Origin: RI-231 sp041394905
GTDB lineage: Bacteria; Acidobacteriota; Terriglobia; Bryobacterales; UBA6623
Direction of reading: 5' to 3'
Length of the DNA: 64,000 nucleotides
Assembly (NCBI GenBank): GCA_041394905.1
Contig: JAWKHJ010000002.1
Span: forward strand, 682,001-746,000
The notes under the pieces were generated by a model, which was not told the origin of the DNA, made no database searches, and saw only the letters and a program-made list of their open reading frames with translations. A program made the translations under genes and the position numbers. Shown piece by piece: positions 1 to 8,951 of the stretch (the stretch's first letter is position 1; each line of letters begins with the position of its first letter).

Positions 1-635
1 TGGTCGAGCGTTTTATCGACGCGATCTGGCTAGCCATGGCGTTCGGTGTGGTGGTCCTCTTGGCGCCGCTGCCGAAGTATCTGGTCGACACCGAAGAGAT
101 ATTGGCCGCGATCGTCTTCGGAGGACTCGGCGGCTTTCTCGTGCTCGCGCTGTTGTCAAAGCGCCGGGCCGAGAGCGGCGAGCCGCCTTCGAGCCATTGG
201 CTCGTGCGTAAGCTTCGTCCCTTAGGCGAGAGCATGCTGCGGATCGGATGGTCGCGCGGCGCTGTGGAGGCGTTTCTAGCCTCGGTCGGATTCCTAGGTT
301 TCCAAGCGTTGGCCTACTACTGCGTGGTGCGCTCTTATGGCATCGGCCTGACATTCTGGCAGGTCATCGGCGCTTTCCTCATCCAGCACGTTGGCAACGC
401 CGTGCCAGGGGGGCCGGGCAACCTGGGCACGTTTCAACTTGTAACCGTCCTCGGCCTGACGGCTTTTGGCGTCGCCAAGCCAACGGCCGCCGGATTCTCT
501 ATCGTCGTATTCTTGGCGCTCACCATCCCGCTGTGGGTCATTGGTTCGATTTGCTTCGGGCGCTCCGGGCTCAGCGTGAGCTCGATCCGTTCCGAGCTTG
601 CATCGTGGCGAGCCCGCGGCGCGGAAGACGTTTGA
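1..635 (+). CDS. Lysylphosphatidylglycerol synthase-type transmembrane protein (UPF0104), 5' partial
   Basis: The gene enters from the left edge: the frame is open from base 3 (VERFIDAIW...) before the first internal Met at 36. About 200 residues are visible, with several hydrophobic segments, the motif PGGPGNLGTFQ near residue 130 and a short basic tail, as in the membrane (flippase) domain of MprF/LpiA and UPF0104 proteins. These proteins synthesise or flip amino-acylated phosphatidylglycerol, or only carry the membrane domain. No soluble aminoacyltransferase domain is seen downstream, so this is probably a membrane-domain-only member. The next gene follows after 12 bases and is a VirJ/AcvB-like hydrolase, a pairing that supports an aminoacyl-lipid role (inference). 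Confidence 0.75.
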   Translation, partial: VERFIDAIWLAMAFGVVVLLAPLPKYLVDTEEILAAIVFGGLGGFLVLALLSKRRAESGEPPSSHWLVRKLRPLGESMLRIGWSRGAVEAFLASVGFLGFQALAYYCVVRSYGIGLTFWQVIGAFLIQHVGNAVPGGPGNLGTFQLVTVLGLTAFGVAKPTAAGFSIVVFLALTIPLWVIGSICFGRSGLSVSSIRSELASWRARGAEDV

Positions 636-647
636 GGAGTCGTTGCG

Positions 648-1445
648 ATGGGTTTGCGGAACGCCACGGTCCCGAAGGTTACACGCCGGACGGCGTTGAT
701 GGCGCTGTGGGCCGGCCTCTGGAATGGCGCTTTCGCCGGGGCCCACGAGGAGTTTCCACTCATGATCCGCGGAGTGCGCCAAAACTTGCGCCGCCGCCAG
801 GGCAATGCGACTGCGCCAGGACACGGGCGCAGGGTCCTGCTTGCCTCCGGCGACGGCGGCTTCCATCCCTTCGGCGACGCAATGGCGGTCAAGATGGCGA
901 GCTGGGGCTATGACGTGTTGCAGTTCGATTCGCAGCACTACCTCCGCTCGTTTACGGGCGACTCCACCCTGACTGAGCAGCAGGTGCGCGAGGACTTCGC
1001 CACATTGCTGGCGGAGCTCCGTGGGGACGGTCTGCCCGTCGTGCTGATGGGCTGGTCCGCCGGCGCCGCGCTCGCCGTCTTGGCCGGGGCCTACGAGCCC
1101 GTGCGCGTCCACTTGTCAGGCGTCGTAGCTGTCGCTTTGCCCGTAGAAGGCGTGCTCGGCTGGCGTTGGTTGGACAACTTGCAGTTTTTACCCGGCTTTC
1201 GCGCTGCCGGCCCTTACTTTGACGTCACTCCCAGCCTCCGCGAGTTGTCGCCAACACCGCTGCTGCTGTTGCAGTCTGACAACGACCGCTGGGTTTCCGA
1301 GCAGGACTACCAGCATCTCGTGGCCTCCGCTGGCGACCCAAAACGAACCATCTTTCTCGAGGCCGGCGGACACAGCTTTCCGGATGCACGGCCCGAATTC
1401 TTCGACGCTCTGGGCGACGGTCTTGGCTGGATCGAAGGACAGTAG
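648..1445 (+). CDS. VirJ/AcvB-like alpha/beta hydrolase, exported
   Basis: 265 residues. A basic N-terminus (VTRRTALMALWAG) followed by a hydrophobic stretch suggests export. Family marks are LLASGDGGFHPF near residue 65, matching the SGDGGW motif of VirJ, FDSQHYL further on, the nucleophile elbow GWSAG with Ser137, an acid in QSDNDRWV and a His in AGGHSFPD. AcvB of Agrobacterium is a periplasmic hydrolase of lysyl-phosphatidylglycerol, made with the lipid synthase LpiA. Here the gene lies 12 bases after an LpiA/MprF-like membrane protein, so removal of amino acids from membrane lipid is a reasonable inference. Another exported esterase role cannot be excluded. Confidence 0.65.
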   Translation: MGLRNATVPKVTRRTALMALWAGLWNGAFAGAHEEFPLMIRGVRQNLRRRQGNATAPGHGRRVLLASGDGGFHPFGDAMAVKMASWGYDVLQFDSQHYLRSFTGDSTLTEQQVREDFATLLAELRGDGLPVVLMGWSAGAALAVLAGAYEPVRVHLSGVVAVALPVEGVLGWRWLDNLQFLPGFRAAGPYFDVTPSLRELSPTPLLLLQSDNDRWVSEQDYQHLVASAGDPKRTIFLEAGGHSFPDARPEFFDALGDGLGWIEGQ

Positions 1446-1460
1446 GTCGCTACTGCGCTG

Positions 1461-1883
1461 TTACATCGGAATGATCAGTGGCGGCGAAACGAACTTTTCA
1501 CCCTTGCAGGCAGCTGCAATCGCCGGTAGCAAGTCGAGCGCGGCGCGTGGTTTGAGCACGTAGCCCAGCGCGCCCGTGCCAAGCGCTCGCTCCACCAGCG
1601 TCTGGTCCTCGTGAATCGTCAGGAAAACGACCGCGGTCCGTGGCGTCTGCCCACGGTCGAGCGTACCTGCTGCCTGCGCTTGCGCGATTGCTTCGATTCC
1701 GTTCAGGTTTGGCATCCGAATGTCGGAGATGACGACATCGGGGTGGAGAGCGCGAATCAAAGCCATCAACTCCACCCCGTCACTAGCACTGGCCAGCAAC
1801 TCGAAGTTCGGCTTCAATAGGCGGGCGACGATCGAGCGAAACACCGGTTGATCATCCGCCAAAACTGCCGTGAGATTGGGCAT
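1461..1883 (-). CDS. Stand-alone response regulator receiver domain
   Basis: 140 residues made almost only of a receiver domain: acidic pair LADDQ at the N-terminus, phospho-acceptor Asp in VVISDIRMP near residue 52, the Thr of FLTIHED and Lys in YVLKPRAA. There is no output domain; the protein ends soon after the last helix. It is transcribed in the same direction as, and just downstream of, the NarL-type regulator and PAS kinase at 1974-4072, so it is likely a second phosphorylation target or phosphate sink for that kinase (inference). Confidence 0.85.
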   Translation of the reverse strand: MPNLTAVLADDQPVFRSIVARLLKPNFELLASASDGVELMALIRALHPDVVISDIRMPNLNGIEAIAQAQAAGTLDRGQTPRTAVVFLTIHEDQTLVERALGTGALGYVLKPRAALDLLPAIAAACKGEKFVSPPLIIPM

Positions 1884-1973
1884 TGCGCAACTATATGATG
1901 CGCCTCATATAGGCGAAATTGCGCCTCGTGAAGTTCCCAGGTCGAACGCTCGGAATCCCGAAGGCCCAATGCG

Positions 1974-2612
1974 CTACAGGTCTACGATGCCGTGCTTGGC
2001 TGCATAAAGAGCCAACTCGGCGGTCGTGTGCAACCCCGTCTTTTCCATCAAGTTGTATTTGTGAAACTCGACGGTGCGAGTCGAGACGTCCAGGATCGCA
2101 GCGACTTCTTTCATCGTCTTGCCTTCGGCAAGTAGCTGCAAGATCTCGCGCTCGCGTACGGTGAGCTGTACCTCTTTAGCCTGGCCATCACGGCGCTGCA
2201 TGACCTGCAACAAGTCGCCGGCTATGCGCGGCGTGACGTAGGTGCGGCCGGCAAGCACTTCCTTCATGGCGATGAGCAACTCATCAGAGGCGCAATGCTT
2301 GAGCAGGTATCCGGAAACACCCGCTTCAAAAGCTCGGCTCGCGAAGGTTACGTCGTCGTGCATCGTCAGCAGAATGATTTTGAGCCGCTTGTCCGCCGCG
2401 CGGAGCTGACGCGCCGCCTCGATGCCGTTGAGCAGAGGCATCGACACGTCCGCGACGACGACTTCCGGGTGCATCGCTTGTGTTTGTTCGAGCAGGCTGC
2501 GTCCATCTTCAACGCATCCGAGAACCTCATACTCGCGCTCGAGCAACCGACGAATGCCGTCTGCGAACATCGCATGGTCGTCCGCGATCAAAACTCGGAC
2601 TCGTCGACTCAC
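1974..2612 (-). CDS. NarL/FixJ-family response regulator
   Basis: 212 residues. The N-terminal receiver has LIADDHAMF, phospho-acceptor Asp in VVVADVSMP, Thr in LLTMHDD and Lys in YLLKHC. The C-terminal LuxR-type helix-turn-helix is clear: LTVREREILQLLAEGKTMKE followed by VSTRTVEFHKYNLMEKTG. The start codon overlaps the stop of the kinase upstream by four bases (ATGA at 2609-2612), so the two are co-translated and form a cognate pair. The output promoter is not evident from the sequence. Confidence 0.95.
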   Translation of the reverse strand: MSRRVRVLIADDHAMFADGIRRLLEREYEVLGCVEDGRSLLEQTQAMHPEVVVADVSMPLLNGIEAARQLRAADKRLKIILLTMHDDVTFASRAFEAGVSGYLLKHCASDELLIAMKEVLAGRTYVTPRIAGDLLQVMQRRDGQAKEVQLTVREREILQLLAEGKTMKEVAAILDVSTRTVEFHKYNLMEKTGLHTTAELALYAAKHGIVDL

Positions 2613-4072
2613 TGTTCGTTCTCCTCCAGTGGAAGTTCCATGACGACTTGCGCGCCTTGCCCGGGGGCGGAATGAACGCTCAAATCTCCCTCGACCATCT
2701 GGGCGCGCTCACGCATGCCCACCAATCCGATGCCGTCAGCCGTCTGCGGTTGGTCAAAACCCTGCCCGTTATCCGCCACCGTCAGCCGGACCCGGGTCTT
2801 ATCAACCGAGAGCGAAATGTGGATCAGCTCGGCATGCCCGTGTTTGATCGCATTCTGCACCGCTTCCTGTGCGATGCGATAGAGGCAAGTGGCGCCGCGC
2901 AACGACAGCTCCGAGGGCGACTCGTCAATGCTGGTTTCTACGCGAACGCCCGGGAGCTTGCCGATAGTGTGGGCGAAGGAGCGCAAGGCGTCAGACAGCC
3001 CCAGTGTCTCGAGCGTTGCGGGATGTAACTGATGGGAAACGTCCCGGACTTGATCCGAGATAAGTTGGGCGCGCGCGCCGAGTTCCTGGATGTGCTCACG
3101 AATCTGCTCGATGGTCACCGAGGAATCTTTGGCGAGCATTCCAAGCTCGACCGCAAGCGCGGCGACGTCTTGATTGACGCCGTCGTGGAGCTCGCGGGCA
3201 ATCCGGCGTCGTTCGTCCTCTTCTGCTTCGATCAAGCGGCTGGAAAGTCTGGCGACCTGATGGTTGCGTTGTTTGAGCAGCCGCTCGATCTGTCGCGACT
3301 TAGTGCGATCGTCCGAGATGACGCAGGTCCCCTCGAACCCGCCCGTATCGTCGAACAGTGGAAGCAGTGTTGTCAGCAGTTCCACCTTGCGACCATTGAT
3401 CGAGAGAGATTCGTCAAACGTCTGCGGAAAACCACGCCGCGCAGCCTTGCGCATTTCGCGAAAGCGCTGCACCAGCGGTGCGGACATGAGGTCTTCAGGA
3501 CGCTTGCCCGACACTTGGAGCGTATGGATGGCGAATGTCTCGCGAAACTTGCGATTCGCGAAGATGAAGCGGCCTGTCAGATCACGAACGGAGAGCAAGA
3601 CCGGCAGGTTCTCGAAGATCGCGCGTTCTTGCTCGGCCAAGTGCTCGATGTCGTGTTGCAGCGCGAGTAACTCGGTCAGGTCGACCGCTGAGATGAGCAC
3701 CTTGTCGCCCGCCGCGCCGGCAGCACGGTCGACAGCGGCTGACCAGCGCACGTAGCGGCGGGCGCCACCTACGGAAATCCACTCGCCTTCCCGATCTCCC
3801 TCGCCTGTCCTTAGTATTTGGTTGAACGCCTCCTCCCAGTCCTCGCGATTGCCGGGGGGCGCAATGACGTCCCACAGCAACTTTCCGCGAATCTCTTCGG
3901 AGGAACGGCCCGTGATGGACTCGCAGGCGTGGCTCCAGCGCAGGATCCGGCCCTTGCCATCCAGGATGATGAGCAGACACGGAGACGAGGCAATTAGGTC
4001 CTTGCCGGCGACTTCACTCGAGTCCAGCAGGTGGGCGCGAGTCGCCTCCGCTTCGTTCCCTCGCATGCTCAA
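2609..4072 (-). CDS. PAS-domain sensor histidine kinase, HisKA_3 type
   Basis: 487 residues with no clear membrane segment, so probably a cytoplasmic sensor. Two PAS-like domains: residues about 20-135 (CLLIILDGKGRILRWS) and about 150-265 (LLSVRDLTGRFIFANRKF). The HisKA_3 dimerisation region has the phospho-acceptor His in RRIARELHDGVNQD. The C-terminal HATPase has an N box in AVQNAIKHG, then DNGQGFD and GIGLVGMRER. The architecture is that of NarX/DegS-like kinases pairing with LuxR-type regulators, which fits the overlapping regulator downstream. The ligand sensed by the PAS domains is unknown. Confidence 0.93.
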   Translation of the reverse strand: MSMRGNEAEATRAHLLDSSEVAGKDLIASSPCLLIILDGKGRILRWSHACESITGRSSEEIRGKLLWDVIAPPGNREDWEEAFNQILRTGEGDREGEWISVGGARRYVRWSAAVDRAAGAAGDKVLISAVDLTELLALQHDIEHLAEQERAIFENLPVLLSVRDLTGRFIFANRKFRETFAIHTLQVSGKRPEDLMSAPLVQRFREMRKAARRGFPQTFDESLSINGRKVELLTTLLPLFDDTGGFEGTCVISDDRTKSRQIERLLKQRNHQVARLSSRLIEAEEDERRRIARELHDGVNQDVAALAVELGMLAKDSSVTIEQIREHIQELGARAQLISDQVRDVSHQLHPATLETLGLSDALRSFAHTIGKLPGVRVETSIDESPSELSLRGATCLYRIAQEAVQNAIKHGHAELIHISLSVDKTRVRLTVADNGQGFDQPQTADGIGLVGMRERAQMVEGDLSVHSAPGQGAQVVMELPLEENEQ

Positions 4073-4254
4073 CCCGGATTATAGCGGCGTTGCGAGGACA
4101 TCGCCCACCTGTATCCAGCCCCGAAATGCCCGTTGATCGTTCCTCGTAAAAGTCCGGGGGCCTTCCAAGGGGGATAGGGCGTAGGCTCAAATCAGGCTGA
4201 TCGCGATGCGCGTTTTTCGCTGCTCGCGGTCGGAACTTGAAAGGAGCAAGAGAA

Positions 4255-5186
4255 ATGAAACGCATGACATTCAGCCGTCGCCATTGCTGCCCTGCTCGCG
4301 GCTTGCGGCAAGTCGCCCGAGCCAGCCGAGGTGGAAGTCATAGATGCCGTCGTCGTGAACGACCACAACACGCTCACGCAAGACCCTCGCCCGGGCGCTC
4401 AACGAGGCGCGGCTGCTCAAGGAAGACGCTACGGTCCTCGACATTGCGGGCCGCGAAACTTACGAGCACGACGCCTACGCATTGGTCCAGCAACTCGAGA
4501 CGGCCCACAACCTTGCGGTCAAAGTTGAAAATACGCCCCTGCCCGGCGACAAAGCCAAGGTCAAACAACTTTCGTCAGAGGTGAAGGATCAACTCGCCTC
4601 CGCGGCAGCCGCTGCCAAAGAGCTCGATCAGAAGGTGCGTGACGACTCGACGCCGAAGGAGGCTCTTGGAGAGCAAGCCGGCGCGATTGAAAACCAGGTT
4701 TTGCAGGCGGCGGAGCAGCACGCCAAGCTCGTAGATGACATCGTGAACGTGTCCAATGTCGACATGGTCATCTGGGATGAAATCCTGCCGCAGCATGAGC
4801 AGGCGTTCCAACGTGCGCGAGCTCTTTGGCATGTCAGCAATATGCTGGGGCACGACAACTCCGACAAGCACTGGGCCGACTTCTGGAAGCATGAATCGGC
4901 CGCTCTGGATCGGCATCTCAAGGCGGCTGAGGCTGCTTTGCCCGCACTCGCGGCCAAAAGTAGCGATGCCGCGCGCGCGGGAATCGACGAGATTACGAAG
5001 CTTGACGCTTCTGCTAAAGAGCACGTCGATGCTCTGATCGCCGAGTTGGCGAAGGCAAAGCCTGACTTTGCCAAGGCCAAAGAGCAAGCCGAAAAGGCTC
5101 GCGACGACATGGCCAAGGCCGAAGCCGAACATCGCCGCATGTCGCAGGATGACACGAACAAGCCGTACCCGCAGTACGACTTCTAA
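4255..5186 (+). CDS. Coiled-coil lipoprotein, reading frame broken twice
   Basis: Start ATG at 4255 with AAGGAG at 4241-4246. After a shift near 4272 the reading is AVAIAALLAACGKS, a lipobox whose Cys would be lipidated; a second shift near 4385 leads to TLARALNEARLLKED and then an open frame to 5186. The mature protein is about 280 residues, charged and almost wholly helical, rich in Ala, Lys, Glu and Asp, with coiled-coil potential (AKPDFAKAKEQAEKARDDMAKAEAEH split over heptads near the C-terminus). It resembles surface or periplasmic helical lipoproteins; no enzyme motif is present. Both breaks are single-base gaps and look like sequence errors. Function unknown; neighbours suggest envelope stress. 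Confidence 0.65.
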
Positions 5187-5265
5187 TTCCTCGCTCTCTC
5201 CCGCGGCGCGGCCGCCTGGAGTAGGGCTTGGAGCAAAGCGCCCAGTCAGCCTACACTGTTGGCGA

Positions 5266-5300
5266 GGTGGGCGAGCCGTCAACTGACGCGCTCGCCCACC
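5266..5300 (+). terminator. Rho-independent terminator after the lipoprotein gene
   Basis: A perfect 11-bp inverted repeat, GGTGGGCGAGC at 5266-5276 and GCTCGCCCACC at 5290-5300, with a 13-base loop and CTTTT shortly after. It sits 80 bases past the lipoprotein stop and just before the MscS gene. Confidence 0.7.
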
Positions 5301-5334
5301 CGGCTTTTGCACGACAAAGAACGAGCGTCGGAAG

Positions 5335-6353
5335 ATGCAATGTCGCATGGGCCGAGAGGCCGCTCGATCCCCTTCGGCTTCGCATCGCGGGCCGGCCAAC
5401 TCCGGCGTGGCGCGGGCCTTTTTCCTCGCTTTCCTTGCGCTCGGCATCCTGATCGCTTGGCGATTCTACGGCCCGCTCACCGTTCCCTCATTCGTCGAGT
5501 TGCTCGACGACGACGCGAAGCGTCTTTGGCGGTATCCCTATTTTGAGTTCGGCCGGCTCGCGGTCACACCCTCTTTTCTCACCAAATCTCTTTTCTTCCT
5601 GCTGTTCCTCGCAATCGTTTCGCGCGGTGTGCGCCGCTCGCTGCAGAAGCGGCTGGAAGCGCACGGCGCGATGGACCGCTCCAAGGCCTATGCAGTTGCG
5701 CAGGTGGCCAGCTATTTGGTTTTTTTCTTCGGCCTGATGGCGGGCGTGGAAGCGGCCGGTCTGGATCTGAGCACGTTTGCTGTCTTCGGCGGCGCCATCG
5801 GCATTGGTATCGGCTTCGGATTGCAGTCGATCGCGAACAATTTCATTTCGGGCTTGGTGCTACTGGCGGACGGAGCGGTCAAGGTCGGCGATCGCATCGA
5901 AATCGGAAACCTGATCGGGAACGTGATCCGCATTGGCCCCCGCGCTACCTGGGTGGAAACCAATGGCAGTCGCGTCGTGGTCGTGCCCAACCCGGTCATG
6001 TCCGCTGCTCACCAACTGGACGGCCAACGAGAGGCGCGTACGTTTCTTTGCTAGTCGGCGTCCCCTACGAGTCGGACTTGCACACGGCCATCGAGCTGCT
6101 CCTGAAGGCCGCGAACCGTCATCCACAAACGCTAGCAAAGCCTCCGGCAGAGGTCGTCTGTACCGACTTCGCCGCCTCCAGCGTGACGCTCGAGTTGCGC
6201 GTTTGGACCGATAGCGGTGTTCAAAAGGCCACCAACTACCTGGGCGATTTGCGGCTGGCTATCTTCGACGAGTTTCGTAGCGCAGGCCTCGACTTCCCGT
6301 ATCCCCACGTGGATGTGACGGTGCGCGGAGAGTCTCCGGACAAGCCGGCTTAG
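5335..6353 (+). CDS. MscS-family small-conductance mechanosensitive channel
   Basis: Composite reading of three frames, about 335 residues. Hydrophobic segments near residues 25-45, 80-100 and 120-140 are followed by the pore helix and Gly-rich TM3 (GGAIGIGIGFGLQSIANNF), the family signature, then the beta domain (VKVGDRIEIGNLIGNV, RVVVVPNP). The conserved string LTNWTANERRVRF lies in another frame (shift near 6003), and LVGVPYESDL starts in a third (shift near 6046). This order of motifs is that of one MscS protein. It releases solutes on osmotic downshock. Two gaps within 50 bases point to poor consensus rather than a real pseudogene. The end overlaps the convergent gene by four bases. Confidence 0.8.
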
Positions 6354-7792
6354 AGCAGCGGGCTGAGCAGGCGGAAGACATCCTCAGCCCAGCGAACCCG
6401 GCTCGGCCGCTTCCGCCACTCTTCAAGCCGGATCATCAGAGAGCTCTCGAGATAGCGTCGCTGAAGTGCGCGCAGATCCGTGGTGAAGCGGCGGTCGTAG
6501 ACGAACAACGAGATCTCGAGGTTGAGCCACAGGCTGCGAATGTCTAGATTCGCGGAGCCGAAAATGCTGAAAGCCTCGTCGACAGTGAGACTCTTGGTGT
6601 GGAGCAAGCCGCCGTTGAAGTGTGCGATGCGCACGCCGGCTGAGAGTAGGTCGTCGTAGTGCGCGCTGCTGGCGTAGCGCACCATACGCGAGTTGTTGCG
6701 GGCCGGCACGATCAAAGTCGTCTCGACCCCGCGCGCCGCCGCGGCTACTAGCGCTTCCAGTAGCGCATCGTCGGGAACGAAGTACGGTGTAGTGATGATC
6801 AACTCACGCTCGGCCGAGTAGATCGCGGAAAGGAACAGCTGATCGATCGTTCCGAGACGGACATCCGGTCCTGAGGGAACGACCTGAACATCCGCCGTTC
6901 CTCGCTCTTCTGTTGCCTCGTCGTCTTCGGCGAGGCTGGGCGCATCACCTGACTCGAGCGCCCAATCCAGCTCGAAGACTCCGCTGATCGCCAAGGCTGC
7001 TGGGCCGGTGACGCGGGCCATTGCGTCGACCCATTCTCCGAAGCCGCCTTTTCGATCGAAGAAGCGAGGGTCAGCGAGATTCTGGCTGCCCGTGTAGGCG
7101 ACTCGGCCGTCGATGACGAGCACCTTACGATGATTCCGCAGATCCGTACGCGAATAGAGCGCCTCACGCAGGCCCGCCGGTAGGGCTTCGCGCATCGGAA
7201 CACCGGCGGCGCGCAGCTTCTTGGCCAATGGACCGCGCAGGAACTTCTTGCTGCCTAGGGAATCGGCCAGCGCACGGCAGCGCACTCCCCGGTCGGTCGC
7301 GCGCACCAGCGCATCGACCACATCGGCGGTGCGGCCGCTCTCATCCCAGATGTAGAACTCGGCATCACAATTCGTCGTGGCCGCGTCGATATCGGCAACC
7401 ATGGCGTCGAAGATCGAGTCCGCATCGGTCAGCAGCGTGAGGTGGTTGCCGCTCAGCTTGGGCCGGCCCTGTGCGCCTTCCGCTAGCCGTTCGATCAGTA
7501 CGGTGCGCCTGTTCTCAGACTTGGCTGCGCCGTAGCGCCGCTTCAGCGCGAGCTGCCACTCCGCGATGTTGGGGGCGTATTCGGCGAGCTGCCTGAGTCG
7601 CCTTCGGGAAAATCGCTTCTCGCCGAAGAGCACATAGAGCAGGACGCCCACGAAAGGAGCGACGAAGATGATCAGCAGCCACGCCAGAGACACGCCGACC
7701 GGGGCCCGCCGGCGCATCACGCGCAACGAAAACAGCAAGACCAGAACCCAGTGGGCGAACAGTGCAACGCCTGAGACTGGCGCGAAGCTCAT
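6350..7792 (-). CDS. cls: Cardiolipin synthase, phospholipase D superfamily
   Basis: About 480 residues. I prefer the start at 7792 (MSFAPVSGVALF), which begins directly with the first of two N-terminal membrane segments; an upstream Met at 7840 adds 16 polar residues. Two HKD motifs are intact: HRKVLVIDGRVAYTGSQN near residue 215 and HTKSLTVDEAFSIFGSANLD near residue 400. It condenses two phosphatidylglycerol molecules, or PG and PE, into cardiolipin at the inner membrane. It is convergent with the MscS gene and divergent from the DUF1003 gene; all three concern the envelope. Confidence 0.92.
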   Translation of the reverse strand: MSFAPVSGVALFAHWVLVLLFSLRVMRRRAPVGVSLAWLLIIFVAPFVGVLLYVLFGEKRFSRRRLRQLAEYAPNIAEWQLALKRRYGAAKSENRRTVLIERLAEGAQGRPKLSGNHLTLLTDADSIFDAMVADIDAATTNCDAEFYIWDESGRTADVVDALVRATDRGVRCRALADSLGSKKFLRGPLAKKLRAAGVPMREALPAGLREALYSRTDLRNHRKVLVIDGRVAYTGSQNLADPRFFDRKGGFGEWVDAMARVTGPAALAISGVFELDWALESGDAPSLAEDDEATEERGTADVQVVPSGPDVRLGTIDQLFLSAIYSAERELIITTPYFVPDDALLEALVAAAARGVETTLIVPARNNSRMVRYASSAHYDDLLSAGVRIAHFNGGLLHTKSLTVDEAFSIFGSANLDIRSLWLNLEISLFVYDRRFTTDLRALQRRYLESSLMIRLEEWRKRPSRVRWAEDVFRLLSPLL

Positions 7793-7887
7793 GGGGGCGC
7801 TCACCAGCGTACAACAGTGCTCAGACGCTCTTGATCGCACAGCGCGTATGCTGAGGAAACGCTGGGCGAGCCCCCGGATAAACCGCC

Positions 7888-8409
7888 ATGGACAAACACG
7901 AATTGATCGAACGCATGCACAAGCTCGGTACGGCTGAAGGCCGAGCGGTCGCGAGCTTCCTGCGCCACGAAACCGTGGCCGGCAACGTCAACCAGGAGTT
8001 CCACGAGCAACTCACTTTCGGACAGAAGATGGCGGACCGCGTCGCCGCGATCGGCGGCAGTTGGGCGTTCGTCCTTTCCTTCCTCGTGATCATCACGGGC
8101 TGGATGTATTTCAACGTGCAGGGGCGGGAACGCTTCGATCCCTATCCGTTCATCCTGCTGAACTTAGTTCTGAGTTGTCTGGCGGCGCTTCAGGCTCCGA
8201 TCATCATGATGAGCCAGAATCGCCAAGCCGCGAAGGATCGCCTCACCACACAGAACGATTACGAAGTGAATCTCAAGGCTGAGATTGAGATCGCCGCAAT
8301 GTCGGCCAAGATCGACCAGTTGATGGATCCGCACTGGCGGGAGTTGCTCGACCTGCAGATGCGGCAAGTCGAACTGCTGGAACGCATCGAGGCTCGAGGC
8401 TCCAAGTAA
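7888..8409 (+). CDS. DUF1003 family membrane protein
   Basis: 173 residues. Two close membrane segments (WAFVLSFLVIITGWMYF and FILLNLVLSCLAALQAPIIM) are followed by the conserved QNRQAAKDRLTTQNDYEVN and a helical tail (EIEIAAMSAKIDQL), which is the DUF1003 pattern. The biochemical role is unknown. It is divergent from cls, and a strong hairpin follows directly. Confidence 0.9.
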   Translation: MDKHELIERMHKLGTAEGRAVASFLRHETVAGNVNQEFHEQLTFGQKMADRVAAIGGSWAFVLSFLVIITGWMYFNVQGRERFDPYPFILLNLVLSCLAALQAPIIMMSQNRQAAKDRLTTQNDYEVNLKAEIEIAAMSAKIDQLMDPHWRELLDLQMRQVELLERIEARGSK

Positions 8410-8428
8410 GCGGCTAAGAAACGCGAAA

Positions 8429-8451
8429 GCGGCGGAGCCATGCTCCGCCGC
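8429..8451 (+). terminator. Bidirectional terminator hairpin
   Basis: GCGGCGGAGC at 8429-8438 pairs perfectly with GCTCCGCCGC at 8442-8451 across a 3-base loop; an outer GCTAAG/CTTAGC pair (8413-8418 and 8452-8457) extends it. It lies between the convergent DUF1003 gene and the secreted-protein gene, so it can serve both. There is no long T-run. Confidence 0.65.
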
Positions 8452-8485
8452 CTTAGCGATTGCTTGTTGTCCCTAGCCCGAGTCT

Positions 8486-8914
8486 TCAGCTCTTGTGACT
8501 CGACTTGCCGGCGGGCTGAGAGTGCCTGACCGCCTTTTGGCCGGCGGCCAGCAGTTCCTTCTCCGCCTTGGACGGCGTCACTTCGAGCCCGTACTGCTCT
8601 CCGTCAACGACGATGCGGCTGAGAAACTCTTGCGAGCCGTAGCGATTGAAGATCAACTCGGTTGCCATCGCCGGCTGATCCGATCTCGTGCTCATGGTCG
8701 TGGTGACTGCGGAAGGCTCTCCGCTTTCGCCCATGACCTGGATTGCGCCCTCGTCCATCGGTTTGACGACGTAGTTGCCGCTGGGCAACGTAGTCTTGCC
8801 CACGATAAACGGGAAGGGGATGTTCGCATCCACGTCGACGGGAAGGGTTTGCGCCTGGATGCCGCCGACGATCGCGAGGGCCGCGGTTGCGGCGAAAAGT
8901 GCAATTTTGCTCAT
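8486..8914 (-). CDS. Small secreted protein of the Acidobacteria NIPFxFxVG type
   Basis: About 142 residues from the Met at 8914, which has AAAAGGAG just upstream and begins a good signal peptide (MSKIALFAATAALAIVGG, cleavage after QA). The core reads VDANIPFPFIVGKTTLPSGN, followed by LIFNRYGSQEFLSRIVVDGE. I know this layout from many small exported proteins of soil Acidobacteriota; no function is established. It is a paralogue of the next gene upstream: same direction, same core, about half of the residues shared. Confidence 0.75.
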   Translation of the reverse strand: MSKIALFAATAALAIVGGIQAQTLPVDVDANIPFPFIVGKTTLPSGNYVVKPMDEGAIQVMGESGEPSAVTTTMSTRSDQPAMATELIFNRYGSQEFLSRIVVDGEQYGLEVTPSKAEKELLAAGQKAVRHSQPAGKSSHKS

Positions 8915-8951
8915 GATCGTTCTCCTTTTGTAGTGTGATTTCGAGCTCACG

